The notes: generated by a model from the letters alone, not told the origin. A stretch of 64,000 nt of DNA from Rheum nobile (GCA_027886185.1 WOAB01000895.1:806001-870000), one strand, 5' to 3'; positions 1-11,500 are shown, counted from the stretch's first letter. Made by a program: numbers and translations.

Positions 1-999
1 TATCACACCTCTGGAGTTCATTCGTCTCTTCCGGGCTAGTGCGGTATGCAACTCGGTTGGGCAAAGAAGCACCGGGAACCAGGTCGATCTGGTGCTCAAT
101 ACCCCGGACAAGAGGAAGGTCGGAGGAATATCGTCTGGCATGACATCTGCATACTGCTGCAAAAGAGAAGACACAACAGATGGTAGATCATCCAAAGTCC
201 TCGACACAGAAAGACACGCAGAGGGATAAATAAGTATACAATGAGAACTTCCCTCGAAAATTGGAGTGAGATCCCGGGGTCACGCCATCAGCAATCGGTG
301 CTCGCGACGTCCTGGTAGAGGAGAAGGCTCAGCAGCAGCGGGTCTCTGTCGCTGTGACGCGGGGGAGCTCGGCTGCGGTGCAGGTGCCGGCTTGGCAGCA
401 GAAGCGCGGCCCTTAGCCACAGTAGGCGCGGGCGCGTGTGCAGTGTCCTGGGCCTTCTCGCGGCTCCGTTCCACCTGGTCATGCAGAATCTCTTGGGGCG
501 TCATAGGCAGCAAAGTGACACGCCTACCCCCATGCATAAAGACGTAGGTGTTGAGGAACCCGTCATGTACTGTCTTCTTATCGAACTGCCAAGGCCTACC
601 AAGTAACAGATGAGTAGCATCCATAGAAACAATATCACACAGATAGCCGCGGTCAGCGCGGGCAGCCGGCTGTCTGTCTATACGTCGGGGAGGCGTCGGG
701 ATCCTCAGGGGAATGTAAATCGGATGGAACTGCTGGGACTCCATGGTATCGCCTAAGGGTGGATGGAAATTTCCCGGATTCGGGACGCCTACAATCTCAT
801 AACCCTCCTCATCATATTCAGTAAAAAGAATAGGGGAAATATACCCGGAACGCTGTGCAGGGGCAGCTGGCCGGATGGTGGTTGGTGGTAGGCCGCGAAG
901 GCGCGATTTGTGGCTCTTGGCGGCGCGGTTTGTGGCTCTTGGCGGCGCGCAGACACGTCGTGGCGCGCCTCCATCCGCAACATGGACTCGTACCGTCAC
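1..999 (-). pseudogene. Ty3/gypsy pol remnant: protease C-terminus and pre-RT linker, runs off the left edge
   Basis: The minus-strand frame from 999 to 280 contains the segment CDIVSMDATHLLLGRPWQFD, followed by HDGFLNTYVF and RVTLLPMTP. This is the conserved C-terminal part of the plant gypsy retropepsin region. Further left, minus-strand translation gives VRGIEHQIDLVPGASLPNR and AYRTSPEETNELQR, the signature that precedes reverse transcriptase; RT itself would lie beyond base 1. The upstream part (about 900-990) contains a direct repeat of a short Ala/Arg-rich unit. The N-terminal part of the protease with its DSG active site is not visible, nor are a capsid or zinc knuckle. It is a decayed mobile-element fragment, not a host gene. 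The chromovirus clade (perhaps Reina-like) is inferred only from the motif style. Confidence 0.8.
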
Positions 1000-1526
1000 T
1001 AACGATTACCGGTGTCGACATACGGTAGAGGCCCCAAATCAGTGGCGGGACTCTCGTGCTCAGCTGAGTCGTAGGCCAACTCGTCTACGGGCGAGCGCTG
1101 TGCTTCGTAGCGGTCGAACCCCTGGTTCTCCTGCTGTGACTCAATGATGAAGTTGAGACGATGCATGTTGGGCTGGTGGTGCGAAGTGGATGGCAGTGGA
1201 CCCTTTCCCTTGTCTAGACGCCGTGTCGTGTCCGTCTCGGCGGGTGGGTGAAGGGTGAGTCCGGTAGAGGGATCTGTGGCGGGGACGCTCGCAGAAAGTC
1301 TTGCGACCAGCTCCTCCGCTGTGGCGCGGGCCTGTTCGGCGTCGGCACGGCCTTTCTCGGCTTCGGCTAGGCGAGCCTCGAAGTCTGCCATGCGCTTGGC
1401 CATGGCCTCGTCCGCGGTCAGCCGAACTGCGTGCGCATCGTCATGCTCGGAACCTGGAGACACCATGGGAAAAACACGCAAAAGGAGCAGAAACACATCA
1501 AAAGATAACAACAACGAAACGAACAA
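999..1526 (-). pseudogene. Ty3/gypsy gag N-terminal fragment with coiled coil
   Basis: This minus-strand frame of up to 175 codons probably starts at the internal Met at 1466, because the first 20 residues are a hydrophobic translated leader. It contains an Ala/Glu/Arg-rich heptad segment (about residues 38-75) predicted to form a coiled coil, then a polar, Ser/Gln-rich tail. The frame stops at 999-1001, exactly where the protease-containing frame begins. The gag capsid core and CCHC knuckle expected between them are missing. I read it as the N-terminal gag of the element whose pol lies to its left, joined by an internal deletion. The assignment rests on position and composition more than on a diagnostic motif. 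Confidence 0.55.
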
Positions 1527-1560
1527 AGAGGATCAAATCAACCCCACCAAGTCTCACGTA

Positions 1561-3180
1561 GGTCACTAATCTGGAAATGCCGTGAGGGCGGAGGGCTAGG
1601 CTAGACTCAGTGCGGACTAAACCAACACAAAACCACACTAACCTTGCAATTTAGATGCCAAAATCAGTGAATACGTGAGAAATTATCTAGCATGCAATCC
1701 CTATAATCCACAGAGAAAGAATACGGGGAGGTGGGCTTAATGGACTTGTGTCAATAGTGAATCGGCTTCGTCGAGATTGCTGAGGCTTTCGTTTTTCTAA
1801 TTCGGTGGCTGATTTTTTTTTTTTTTTTTAAACCGAATGCTTTTAAAAAAAAAAATTTGACACAAGCTGCAATTAAAAAAATGTTAAAAGTGCACGGCCA
1901 AATGAATTTGTATTTTTTTTTGTATAAGGCCGTGAGCATGCAATTGGAAGATAGACTAGAGAGAGCCAAATATATATGGAAAGTAAGAGATATGCTACAT
2001 AGAAAATATTCCTAACAATAGTAAAAGATTCTAACAAACTAAATAGGCAAGATTTTGTGTAAATTAGTGCTAATGGAGTCCGCACTAGGGTAAGTTGCTC
2101 TCGGTTGTTTTTTTTTTGGTTTTTTTTTTGGAACTTGTTATGCCGTGAATCAATGGCAATTGGAGCCACTAATTCTCCTAGGTTAGGGCTGCGGCAAATC
2201 ACACAAACACAAGATGAAGTGGCGGCAAGCCACACAAAATCACCAAAAAATGTAAAGGGCGGAAGCGTGAAGGAATAAAAAACGTGAGACAAAGAAAGGA
2301 AGACAAGACCAACCTTTGTACCGCCTGGAAGCTGATACCAATTGATACGCTTCGGGTTCCCTAAGCGCGTCTCCGGGTGGATCTAGGGACAAGGTTGGCG
2401 AAGGCACTAGTTCGAGCGTGAAGGCGAGGCTGCCGCAGATGGTAAAGCCCTCGGCTGGGGCCGAGAACAAGGGTGATACGCCGAGAACAATGGATTGCGG
2501 ACGAGGAGAGTTGGTGGCTTCCGACCGGTGGTGATGATGGCCGGCGTAGGGCGACGACAAGGAGGCAGAGATGAAGAGAACCACGGAGCGGGAGCGTTGC
2601 TCTAACGGCAGCCACAAATTCAATTGAACGTCTCTTGCATTAGGTTAGTTTTGGCCTTATGAAGACAATTACAAGCAAAGAGGCCGATGGGCCTAAGGCC
2701 GATGGGCCTAAGGCCCATGGATCGGCCTTCCCAAAATAGAAACTTTTCTAATGCGGTAACATCTAAATATAGAATGTGCTAAAAATAGAAATTTTCCAAT
2801 CTTAGAAACATTCTAAGAAAGGAAACCTGCTAAAAACGGAAATTGCAAAATGCAGAAACTACTAAAAATAGAAAGTGTCTCAGAATGTCTCGAAATTGGC
2901 ATGCGAACCTCACAATGCCAAAACATCTCGAATGCCACAAAAAGTGCCTGGAGAAAATCACTGAGCCTCGTCGATGGCCGCAACATGGCCAATCGTCGCA
3001 CAAGTGACGGCTCGGGTCGTAGAGAGTGAGGCGCGGCCGTCTCGCGCCATGGCCTTGGTCGTGATCGACTGTGTAGCCTAAGCAATTGCCCTGGCTCGAG
3101 CTTTGGTGATCGGGCCGTCGGATCTGACTCTCAGCATGTCATCCTCTTGGGCCTCCGTCAATGTCACGTCCGGTGACGTA
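1561..3180. other. Anonymous sequence between gypsy and Helitron remnants
   Basis: I see no credible gene here. There are homopolymer T and A runs at about 1810-1860 and 2108-2130. At 2682-2720 a short GGCCGATGGGCCTAA unit is repeated and partly palindromic. A minus-strand match to a tRNA-iMet primer-binding site (TTGGTATCAGCTTCC) lies at about 2328-2342. That could mark the 5' end of the gypsy element at 1-1526, with its LTR starting near 2345, but I could not find the other LTR edge. Confidence 0.4.
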
Positions 3181-5231
3181 TCAATAAGGGTTATAAGGAA
3201 TGACCGATTTGTTGTTCAACTTTTTGTCGGGCACTGTAATGAAGTCACCATTGTTTCTTCGTCTGTATATAGGATAGCAATCTATAAAGGATGTTTTATT
3301 TTCAGTGTATTCCTTCGGATAGCGAAAACGGAATGTATCACGACAATTTTTATTTTTCATACACGAACAATAAGGGTTTAATTCACCACATGGACCGTGC
3401 ATCATATGTTTGACCACCAATGACCGCAGATGCGGCTCATCTTCTGATGGAAGTTCCGCGCGCACATATTGGTCGTACAAGTCGGGGTTCTTAATTTTGT
3501 GATTGCTCTCTAGATTAATGAGATATGGGCATGAGGCAAACCCCGTTTCTGAAACTTAATAACTTTTACAATTGCAGCAACAATGTCGAAAACATGTTTT
3601 TTTTTCAATTTCGTTCTTCAACAATGTCAGATTCGTGTGGAAAATACGGGCAACTATATCTGGTCTTACGTCATAACTCTCTCTTGACTTAAGCTCGGGT
3701 TTTATTTCAGGCCAATTTGGATTGCAAGTCGTAGTAATGAAAAGATCGGGTTTGCCAAAGCGTTGTACAAGTGGACCTCCTATAAATGAAGCCGGAAAAT
3801 TATCCGTTGGCCAATGGATGCAACGAATCTTACACCATCATTTACATTGTCAACAATACCTTGATAAAGTTCGCTTCACAGACGGACTTGTTTGAGACAC
3901 AAATAATAAAGGCGTGTGTTTTTGATCTTGACATACATATCGACAATGTACTATAAAAAAATCCGACCAGCATTTACAATAGAGCGTGTTGAATGAACCT
4001 GAAAACGAAATGCGTAGTATTCTCTGAAAGATACCTCATTCCCATCCTTTGGTGGTCTCATTTGTGCCGCTAAAGATATACACACATAGAAACAAATAAC
4101 ATCACGTATGCTACGTGTACGTCTATATTTACGTGAACACATTCATTCTGGTCAAAATATGAAATACAAAACATAAGATAAGATGTAAGCTATGAATGGA
4201 ATATATGTTTACTTGAAGTTTTAGCACTAATCAAATCAGAGGCATCTTGCACCTAACACGCTGAAATAGGAAAAGGCACCTCAACCGAATACGTCGCCCA
4301 CCAAGTTGTACACGTGGCATGCCTTTATGCCATACTGACTCACCATGACTGAACAAAAGTGGGTACTGAAGCGGATCATAACAACCAAAAAAATGCATCA
4401 CGTAATGGGGACGATTTCCATGAGCATGAACAACTATATCAGGGTTATGTATAATATCTTTGGACGAGCCTTCACCCAAAATAGCGGCAACTTCATTAAA
4501 AGTTGGGGCATTGAATATCCTTTGATCAAGCACCAGATTGTTTGATAGTTGAATTTTTAAGTGCTCGCTTACGCCAACGTCCTTAAGTGAGCAGAAAAAA
4601 TGAGCATACGGATTAAGTTCGGTGACTGTCATCAATGCATGTATTACCTTAGGCAACAAATCCACGAAAGTTGCGAACATGTTCATGCGAGCATCTATTT
4701 CCAAGGCTTCATCATAGAAATACATTTGTAAAAAACTCGGTCTTCGGGCAAAAGATTAGGCATAAAATGATATAGTGGGCCCTATAACTAAAGAGTATGT
4801 GTGCCGACTTTCGTAAAAGAGTGCATATTGCCACCAAGGGAACCGAAGGTAAATAAATTATTGTACACACGCGAGTATTGGCGAAAGTGTATTCCGTACA
4901 TGTCGGGCCTAGTACAAAGATCAATAATAATATCAGAATTACAGATTGGAGCTAGCATTACCTGACCTTTTGGACAACACAGAGAAGGGCACTCAAACCC
5001 AAACTTAACAGCACAACAAAACTTAGAAACGGTTGAGGGCGGCAACGGAATTGTACTATTGCCCACATGCGTTAATTCCAAAGCCTTACGGATATATTTT
5101 TTCGAATTGACATTTTCTGGTTGTTTCCGCTTGGAAGAACCGGCCTTTTCAGCGTTTGAACACCTAACAGTAATGAAGTATTTAAAGACAAAGGAAACCT
5201 CAAATGAGAAAGCAATAACATACTTACACAA
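3181..5231 (-). pseudogene. Helitron Rep (HUH replication initiator) domain, fragmented
   Basis: Read from right to left on the minus strand, several frames match the plant Helitron Rep/helicase N-terminus in order. At 5231-4788 there is a Cys-rich segment (FECPSLCCPKGQVML), then RQYSRVYNNLFTFGSLGG. At 4725-4231 the segment FNEVAAILGEG is followed by GCYDPLQYPLLFSHGESVWH. At 4142-3951 there is VSFREYYAFRFQVH. At about 3750-3620 comes FGKPDLFITTTCNPNWPEI. KFQKRGLPHAH carries the HUH motif (complement 3525-3533), and MHGPCGELNPYCSCMKN leads to GDFITVPDKK at 3480-3181. Frames shift several times, and the coding similarity stops abruptly at 3181, so the C-terminal Pif1-type helicase is missing. 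Rep nicks and rejoins DNA ends during rolling-circle transposition. This copy cannot be autonomous. Confidence 0.85.
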
Positions 5232-5477
5232 ACGAGCATTTTAAAGTCGTTGCATAAGATGCAGTTTTATGGAAGTCGGCAACGTAGATAACATATCACA
5301 TCATTTGATTTTCTATTCATAGCTAAAGGGAAAAAACAACGTAACGAATTATTGAGGACACAAATGTGCACCAAAAAGAGCATGAAAGACGATGCAAAAC
5401 ATGTCATTTTCTTAGACATATCATCGGAAACAATAACACAAAAACGTTTTATTTATGCATAGATAGCAACTCGTGGT

Positions 5478-5740
5478 CTCTTTTTTTCAAGAGTACATAG
5501 ACGGTACAAAGTTGAACACCCAAAAGAGGAAACATAGAAGCACATATATTTTTTTAATTGTTTGATGTGGGGCAGTACACTAAAACACAGCTGGCACCGA
5601 CCACTTGACTACACCTCTCTTTTTAAAGAGTACATAGACGATACAAAATTGAACATCCAAAAGAGGAAACATAATAGCACATTTTTTTATTGTTTGATGT
5701 GGGGAAGTACACTTAAACACAGTTGGCACCGTCTACTCTT
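5478..5740. repeat. Two-copy tandem repeat, unit about 137 bp
   Basis: The sequence starting GAGTACATAGACG at 5491 recurs at 5628, and TGTTTGATGTGGGG recurs with nearly the same spacing. The two copies differ at a handful of positions. The repeat overlaps the 3' end of the RPA-like frame and its downstream flank. Confidence 0.8.
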
Positions 5741-8141
5741 CGTCAACATACTTTAGTAACCACTTGACAGCACCGTGATCACGTAGTAAACCCGGAAGCG
5801 GAGTGGCAACAAAAGGAAACTGTTTTCCGATTATTGATTCCCGCACGGTACGTAGTACAACAACACGCTCTTAAAAAATAAAGTCAAGTAAGAATTATTT
5901 GTTGTTGTCGATCCATGTGAATATATGTTGCTAGTATAATATTACAAACACGTGAAATAGTAGTACGAATACTTTATCAGTTTTGGTGAGAAATGTATCA
6001 ACCTTGATTTGGAGAATAGACTCAGCGGAACGGGTATGCGTGAATAAAATCGTTGAACCTGTTTGATCAGAAGCAGTGAAATCCATGTACAACCTACGAT
6101 AAATACATTTGTACACTTTAATAGTATACACATTAAATGTATGCATAACGATGTAATAAGAAACAAACGATATAGCATATACTTACTTTGCAGCACAAGT
6201 GGAATTTTAGTTGCAAGAGTAATAGAGGAATTTCTCACCACATTTAGCGTCGCAACCTTTACCGTATCGGACACAACCCAAAGCGGTCCTGATATAGCAT
6301 TCCATGACATCAACAATTGAAGCATAAATCTTACAAGATCACCGACTTGTATCTCATCTAGAGATGGCTCGTGGTTCCACCGAACCGGAGAACCTCCGGT
6401 TTCGGAACCGGAAAAAACCGAAACCGAGACCGGAACCAAAATCGGCTCGAACCGAAACCGGATAAACCTTCTATATCCGGTTTGGCAAAACCTAGAACCA
6501 GAGGTTTACCCGGTTTGGAACCGGAGGTTTCGAACCGGATAAACCTCTGGTTTCGAACCGGGTAAACCTCCGGTTCTCAAGTTATATACATATACATATA
6601 TTTTCTATTTTTATTTTTTAGCAATTTATTTTATATGTTAAATTAGGTAACTTTTAAAGTTTAAGTTTTAAAGTATAAATCTTTAAGTTTAAAGAAATAT
6701 TCACTCTATCATTATTTAAAAAAATAATATTTTTTTTACACAAAAATATTTATTCTTTTTTTTATATATATATATAAAATCTCTTTTTTTCGGTTCCAAA
6801 ACCGAAACTGGAACCGGATAAAACCGGAACCAAAACCGGATAAAACTGAAATCGGAAACGACCGAAACCTCCGGTTTTGAATTAATTCGGTTCCGATTTT
6901 CAAATTTCTGGTTTTGGAACTGGAGGTTCCGGAACCGGAAACCTCCGGTTCCGGAACCGTGCCATCTCTAATTAGCCTGAAAATTTACAATATCACAAAG
7001 CAAAAGAGATACACACAAAGTTTACAACTACAAAGTTACAATATCACAAATTTTACAAAGATAGGAAAAATGTGCAAATGAAAGCTAACACAATCAAAGT
7101 CTACATAAAAGCGAAACCTTCATTACGAGTGCTTCAGACATTGTTTTTATGTAGACAAGAGTGAGATTGCTCTGCGAGGTGAGAAGCGCAACTTTCCGTG
7201 ATACCAAAGTGTCAGGCTCATTTTGCAACCTACGAAGCGCACTCTAAAATCTAAAAAAAAAAGCAGGACAAGAAAAATGTAGTAGGTAACTATAAAGTAC
7301 ACATGTCAAACAAGAACAATACCATGTCCTGAGTGCGTTGGAACGAAGACCCTTTGGCTCAAAGCAAACATGGCACTCATACATTCCCTTGAAGGAGCAT
7401 TCTCATATTAAAGAGCGATGCATAAGCAAAAATATATAAAATACACATAAAAGCTTAGAGCCAATTTATAACAAAATAAATAGTCACAATGATACCTTGA
7501 TATATGTTCTTATACATCCCCCCGAAGCTAACAATGCCTTTTTCATCACCTAGCTGCCCAAAATGTTCTACAACATGGGTCGCCTCACCCCAAAGAACTA
7601 AAGTAATTACATCACAACAACTGCAAAATGCACCAGAGGGAAAAATCACAAGGAGTAATGCCATAGCTGATGTTTAACGACGAAAACATACAATGCAAGC
7701 GTACCTATCATCAGTAATATAAAACTTTGTCATTTTAACAGTACGACCCTCCCAATTCTGTTTCTCCTCGACCGGGCCAGTGTTGACAACAACGGTAACC
7801 AGATCTGCAGCAAAGACTATGAACTTCGACCAAATTTATCAAAACGAAATAGAAAACAAATTTACTCAAGCGTGAAACGTACCAAAAAATTCTTCAAGGG
7901 ACTCAATATTGAGGGCAGTAGCAATTGAAATATAATCCGGCGTGAATGCACATGGAACACCCTCTATGACACGGATTATGGAAGATGAGTCGGTTATGTA
8001 TATAAGTTTGCCTTGTGGATACGGACCGTTGTTGCCGTCTTTGACTATAACATTTGTGAAATCATAGAATGCTTCCTTCTCTAACATCCTTCCGTAAATA
8101 TCAACATAATCACCAAACATAGTAAGACGAACCTTATCACC
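5733..8141 (-). pseudogene. RPA1-like single-strand DNA-binding protein (OB folds), Helitron accessory gene
   Basis: Minus-strand exons at 8141-7883, 7804-7705 and 7620-7496 join in phase. They encode a polypeptide with VDIYGRMLEKEAFYDFTNV, then NWEGRTVKMTKFYITDD and DVITLVLWGEATHVVEHFG, the OB-fold signature of replication protein A large subunits. Further exons at about 7400-7330, 7230-7080, 6363-6183 and 6105-5990 (MDFTASDQTGSTILFTHTR) continue the C-terminal OB region. A last segment ends in LLKYVDEE at a stop, complement 5733-5735. Plant Helitrons often carry RPA-like genes next to Rep, and this gene lies directly upstream of the Rep remnant on the same strand. The exon 3 to 4 junction does not resolve cleanly, and a foldback element interrupts the gene, so I call it a pseudogene. 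The 5' exons are not identified. Confidence 0.7.
6359..6970. mobile_element. CCGGTT-rich foldback / MITE-like element, 612 bp
   Basis: The ends are inverted copies: TAGAGATGGC at 6359 and GCCATCTCTA ending at 6970, extending imperfectly to about 18-20 bp. Inside each end is a dense array of AACCGG/CCGGTT and AACCTCCGG units (about 6375-6575 and 6788-6958). The centre is very AT-rich (about 6580-6780). The two arrays are mutually inverted, so the whole element could fold into a long hairpin. The TIR start resembles plant hAT-type MITEs, but I find no matching 8-bp target duplication. It sits inside the RPA-like Helitron gene. Confidence 0.65.
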
Positions 8142-9474
8142 CTAAATCGCTAATGCAAATAAAAGGAAAAGGCAAACGAGCCCTAAACATGTAACTTGGA
8201 GAATCGAATAAAAGGACAATAAAGAGAAAGGGTATGAAAGACATCATAAGTAAATAGTACATGGAAGACATCACAAGTCTTGTATATAGTACAACATTCG
8301 ACAGCTAGGATGAGGCCAACTTTTATTCATAATCTTGTAAACCCTAAATGTAAGAGGATTGTGTTTTACTCCAAAGTTTAAACTGAATCCTTGAACTCTC
8401 ATATCTACTGTTTGTGAATATAATTAAGAATGCAAAGTCAACAAAACTTATTTTACCCAAAACACAAGTTTTCACAAAGTTGGAAAACCATGTGTAGGGC
8501 TGACGTCTGTTCATTGCTCATTTTGATACATTTTTTGTACCGTCAAATTCACATCAGTACGAGTCAAATGAACGGTCCATTTATATCAAATAATTTATTT
8601 TCCCAATTATCATGTCAAACATGAAATTAATCCTTTGATAAACGATAGCGTTACTGGGATCAGTTTGGATTATAAAAACCTAAATCTAGTTCTCTGAATC
8701 GCAACAATGATTGAGACAATTAAAATATACTCAGAGTGCAAATGCATAGACATACTCTGGAGCACCACAATAAACATAGATTATATTCGTTATCATAAGC
8801 TCATAACCTCAAGATGTTGGAAGATATCCACAATAATGCTATTTCTTCGGTCAAGGAGACAATGTGTTTTGGTTAAGCAATAACTTTTAATTTGTTATGC
8901 AATTCTGCTCAGTTGGGCCAAAGCCCATAAAGAGAGCTAAAAAATGGGCCAAGGCCCACCATGACTCTTGTAATCCATGCTTGTATTATATTTTATCTCT
9001 TGACAGAAGTCCATAACTTTCATTTTCATCAAGACAAATTTGTACTTGTTGAGTAAATAAATGGTTTTTGTTTTCTTAATTCTGTGAAGGCGAGGGAGAA
9101 ATCCATCAAGCTATAAAAATATTTTATATAAAAGAAATAATAGTTTATGGTGCTAGGTTTTTCATGATTTGTAATGTCATGGTTTTCCTAGGCATCAAAC
9201 AACTTCACATGAAAATTAGATATTTTGTTATAGAACTCTGTTATATAAGATGAATGGGCATAGTTCTTCTCACAACAATCATATTTTGATGTGATAGGCC
9301 CCCACAAGTTAGAACTTGCATCAACCATTGAAATTGTTTATAGTGAGACCTACAACCCAATTTATTTTTTTATCCACCTAAATCATAATCTTGTGGAGCT
9401 TATAAACTCAATACATGATCTCGTCAACATGAGAAAATAAGGAGACTATAGAAAGTAGAAAGGGCTAGACATAC
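8142..9474. other. Non-coding stretch between RPA-like gene and TONSOKU fragment
   Basis: No frame here gives a recognisable protein. Two inverted GGGCC/GGCCC pairs occur at about 8915-8960 (TTGGGCCAAAGCCCA and TGGGCCAAGGCCCACC). The rest is AT-rich, and I see no transposon ends. Confidence 0.4.
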
Positions 9475-10254
9475 CTTTGCAGTTTGACAAGATAGTATAC
9501 AGGTATGACCCACAAGCATCAGTTAGACGACTAAGTAGGACAGGGCATTTACAAATCTGTAGAGCTAAATCATATTATGTTCCAAATCAAAACCAAGAAA
9601 AGTTGAAATATATTAACTTCGGAATAAAGCAGTGTCCAAAAAGCACTTGTTAATTGAATGCGTAATGAGTTATAAGATTATAATAGAGACCTGGAATAAA
9701 GTAGTTGGACCAAATAGATTGCAGTGCAAATCGAGTGTAAAGCCGTCATACTTGTGATTAGACAGTGTCGTTACTTGTTTAAGTTTCTCCATTGTTCCAT
9801 TACCTGAAGTCGGCAAACAAATGATGGCAAGCTAAATGCTAGATAACTAACACGAATATGTTCAATCAGAGGATACATGCATGCAGAAATGAAGTACCTA
9901 ACATATTGTGAGCCTGCAATGCATCCAATAGAGGAAGCACAAACATATCCTGAAGCTCACAATTGGAAACAATGACTTCGTCCTTTGAGACCTGGATAGC
10001 AGAAGAGAGGGAGAGCTAGGCAATAAGAATAAGAAATTTTGATAATTAGATGAACCAAAAGACTCATTATAAGATGAAATGTGCTTCACTCTTACTTCAA
10101 AATTATATAGTTTCTTGACCAACTTCATGTTGGGAGGCTCAAATATTTTATTGCAACATTCAACATATGACTTAATAAGTCGGTTATGCTCCCATGTTGT
10201 GTTAGGATTTAGGAACAACATTAGATGTAAGTTTGCAATGAAATCATTAATCAT
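9475..10254 (-). pseudogene. TSK-like: TONSOKU (BRUSHY1/MGOUN3) gene fragment
   Basis: Four minus-strand exons match the middle of TONSOKU, a chromatin and replication-fork maintenance protein with TPR and LRR repeats. The first (about 10254-10096) has PPNMKLVKKLYNFE. Exon 9991-9903 has VSKDEVIVSNCELQDMFVLP and LLDALQAHNM. Exon 9803-9691 has GNGTMEKLKQ followed by DGFTLDLHCNLFGPTTLFQ. Exon 9556-9475 has ICKCPVLLSRLTDACGSYLY. Donor and acceptor dinucleotides are in place. In the last exon the LRR residues normally found between the CPVL..RL segment and LTDACGSYL are missing, a short in-frame deletion. The exons before and after are not visible, so it is a gene fragment, possibly captured by a Helitron. 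The family match is from memory of conserved motifs. Confidence 0.75.
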
Positions 10255-10669
10255 GGAGAAACCCAATAACATCATACAAACAATCAAGACTAATAATATA
10301 CATACACAAGTGTTGCAAATTAACTTAAAATTTAAACTTTCGAAGTTGTGATCAATCTTATTATGAATTTCCTTGTTGAACTGAGTTAAAATTTACCAAA
10401 CACATTTTGCAAGTGCCATGCTTAGCAAGTACAAAATGTTATGTGTTTGATCTGTAAATATCCAAATGACATCACTAAATTAACTATTTACTTGAGAGAA
10501 TTCCCAATTATGTTTTACATCTAAAGATCAGATATTTGTGCTACCAAAAAATAAAGAAAGAAACACGAGGAAGGGGAAAGAAAATGAACAATAAAGTTGA
10601 GCAGTTAATCTCCCCCTAGAAAATGAACAAGCATGATTTTATTATTGGATGAACCATCTATACCAGTTC
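10255..10669. other. Flank left of the gypsy insertion, ending in the target duplication
   Basis: No coding signal is convincing here. The last five bases, AGTTC (10665-10669), are the left copy of the target site duplication of the gypsy element. Confidence 0.6.
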
Positions 10670-10917
10670 TGTGATACCCCGTATTTTTTGTAAGGTTATT
10701 TTGGGAATTATGGAATTTTCCCGAGTACCCGTTGTGTACGTCGGATTTAATTCAGGTAGCTTGAGACATTCTGTAATATGCTCTGTATCTATAATATTTT
10801 TCTCAGTGAAATAATATACAGATAGCATGCCTTGGATTTTAAATGTCGTTCGCGTACGATAATTGTTATCCCGGCTTAATGTCATGTTCGTTCAAAGCTG
10901 AACGAGCGGGAAAAAGG

Positions 10918-11500
10918 TGTCACGGCGACCGTCGTAAAGTCGCGGCGACCGCCGTCGTGAGACCCAAGCACGGCGACCGCCGTAAAGTCACGGCGCCCGC
11001 CGTCCCAACGCTCGAGGAGGCAGCTGGTGTGTCATGCCACGGCGACCGCCGTAAATTACGGCGCCCGCCGTAATGGCAGTCATCGTTGTCCGGCAGTCCT
11101 TGCCCGATGGTCGTCGGTGCGATTTCCGGCGAGCGCCGAACTAGCTGTAGGCCTATCTTCTTCGTGCTCCAGACGCTTTGGCTATAAAAGGGGGTGTTGG
11201 GGGAGAGATTTGAGCCATCCCAAACACCGAACCTCTGCCAAAATTGCCTCTCGCCGGAGTTGTGCCTTCGCCGGAATTTTTGAAGGTCTCGCCGGTGTTG
11301 CTTTGGTGTGGTTCCTGAGTGCCTTTGTGAAGCTTTTGGTTAGCCTTGGAGGTTAGAAGCCAAAGCTAGTCGAAGGAGGCTGAACCGCTCGTGTTTTTGG
11401 GTGAGTTTTCTCTCGTTTCAGTCGGCCGTGTTCTTCACGGCGACCGCCGTGATGAATACGGCGACCGCCGCCAAGAACAGCGACCGCCGCCAGTGCCCAG
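10918..11500 (+). repeat. Interspersed GGCGACCGCCG motif array around the LTR promoter
   Basis: The unit CACGGCGACCGCCGTAAAGT and variants recur at 10918-11075 and again at 11435-11500, on both sides of the TATA box. Each unit contains CGGCG...CGCCG inverted halves. The same array is in the 3' LTR (about 19530-19683 and 20046-20102) with a few substitutions, several of them at CpG positions. Confidence 0.85.
11183..11189 (+). promoter_or_regulatory. TATA box of the 5' LTR
   Basis: TATAAAA occurs in the context GGCTATAAAAGGGGG, a classic plant TATA box, and transcription would start about 30 bp downstream. The copy in the 3' LTR lies at 19794-19800. Confidence 0.75.

Noticed and set aside
1255..1569. 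Open + strand frames opposite the gypsy gag
   Set aside because: They are antisense to the gag coiled-coil region, with low-complexity Ala/Ser/Arg translation.
2328..2345. Definite 5' LTR border of the left gypsy element
   Set aside because: A PBS-like match exists, but the other LTR edge and target duplication were not found, so I report it only as a possibility.
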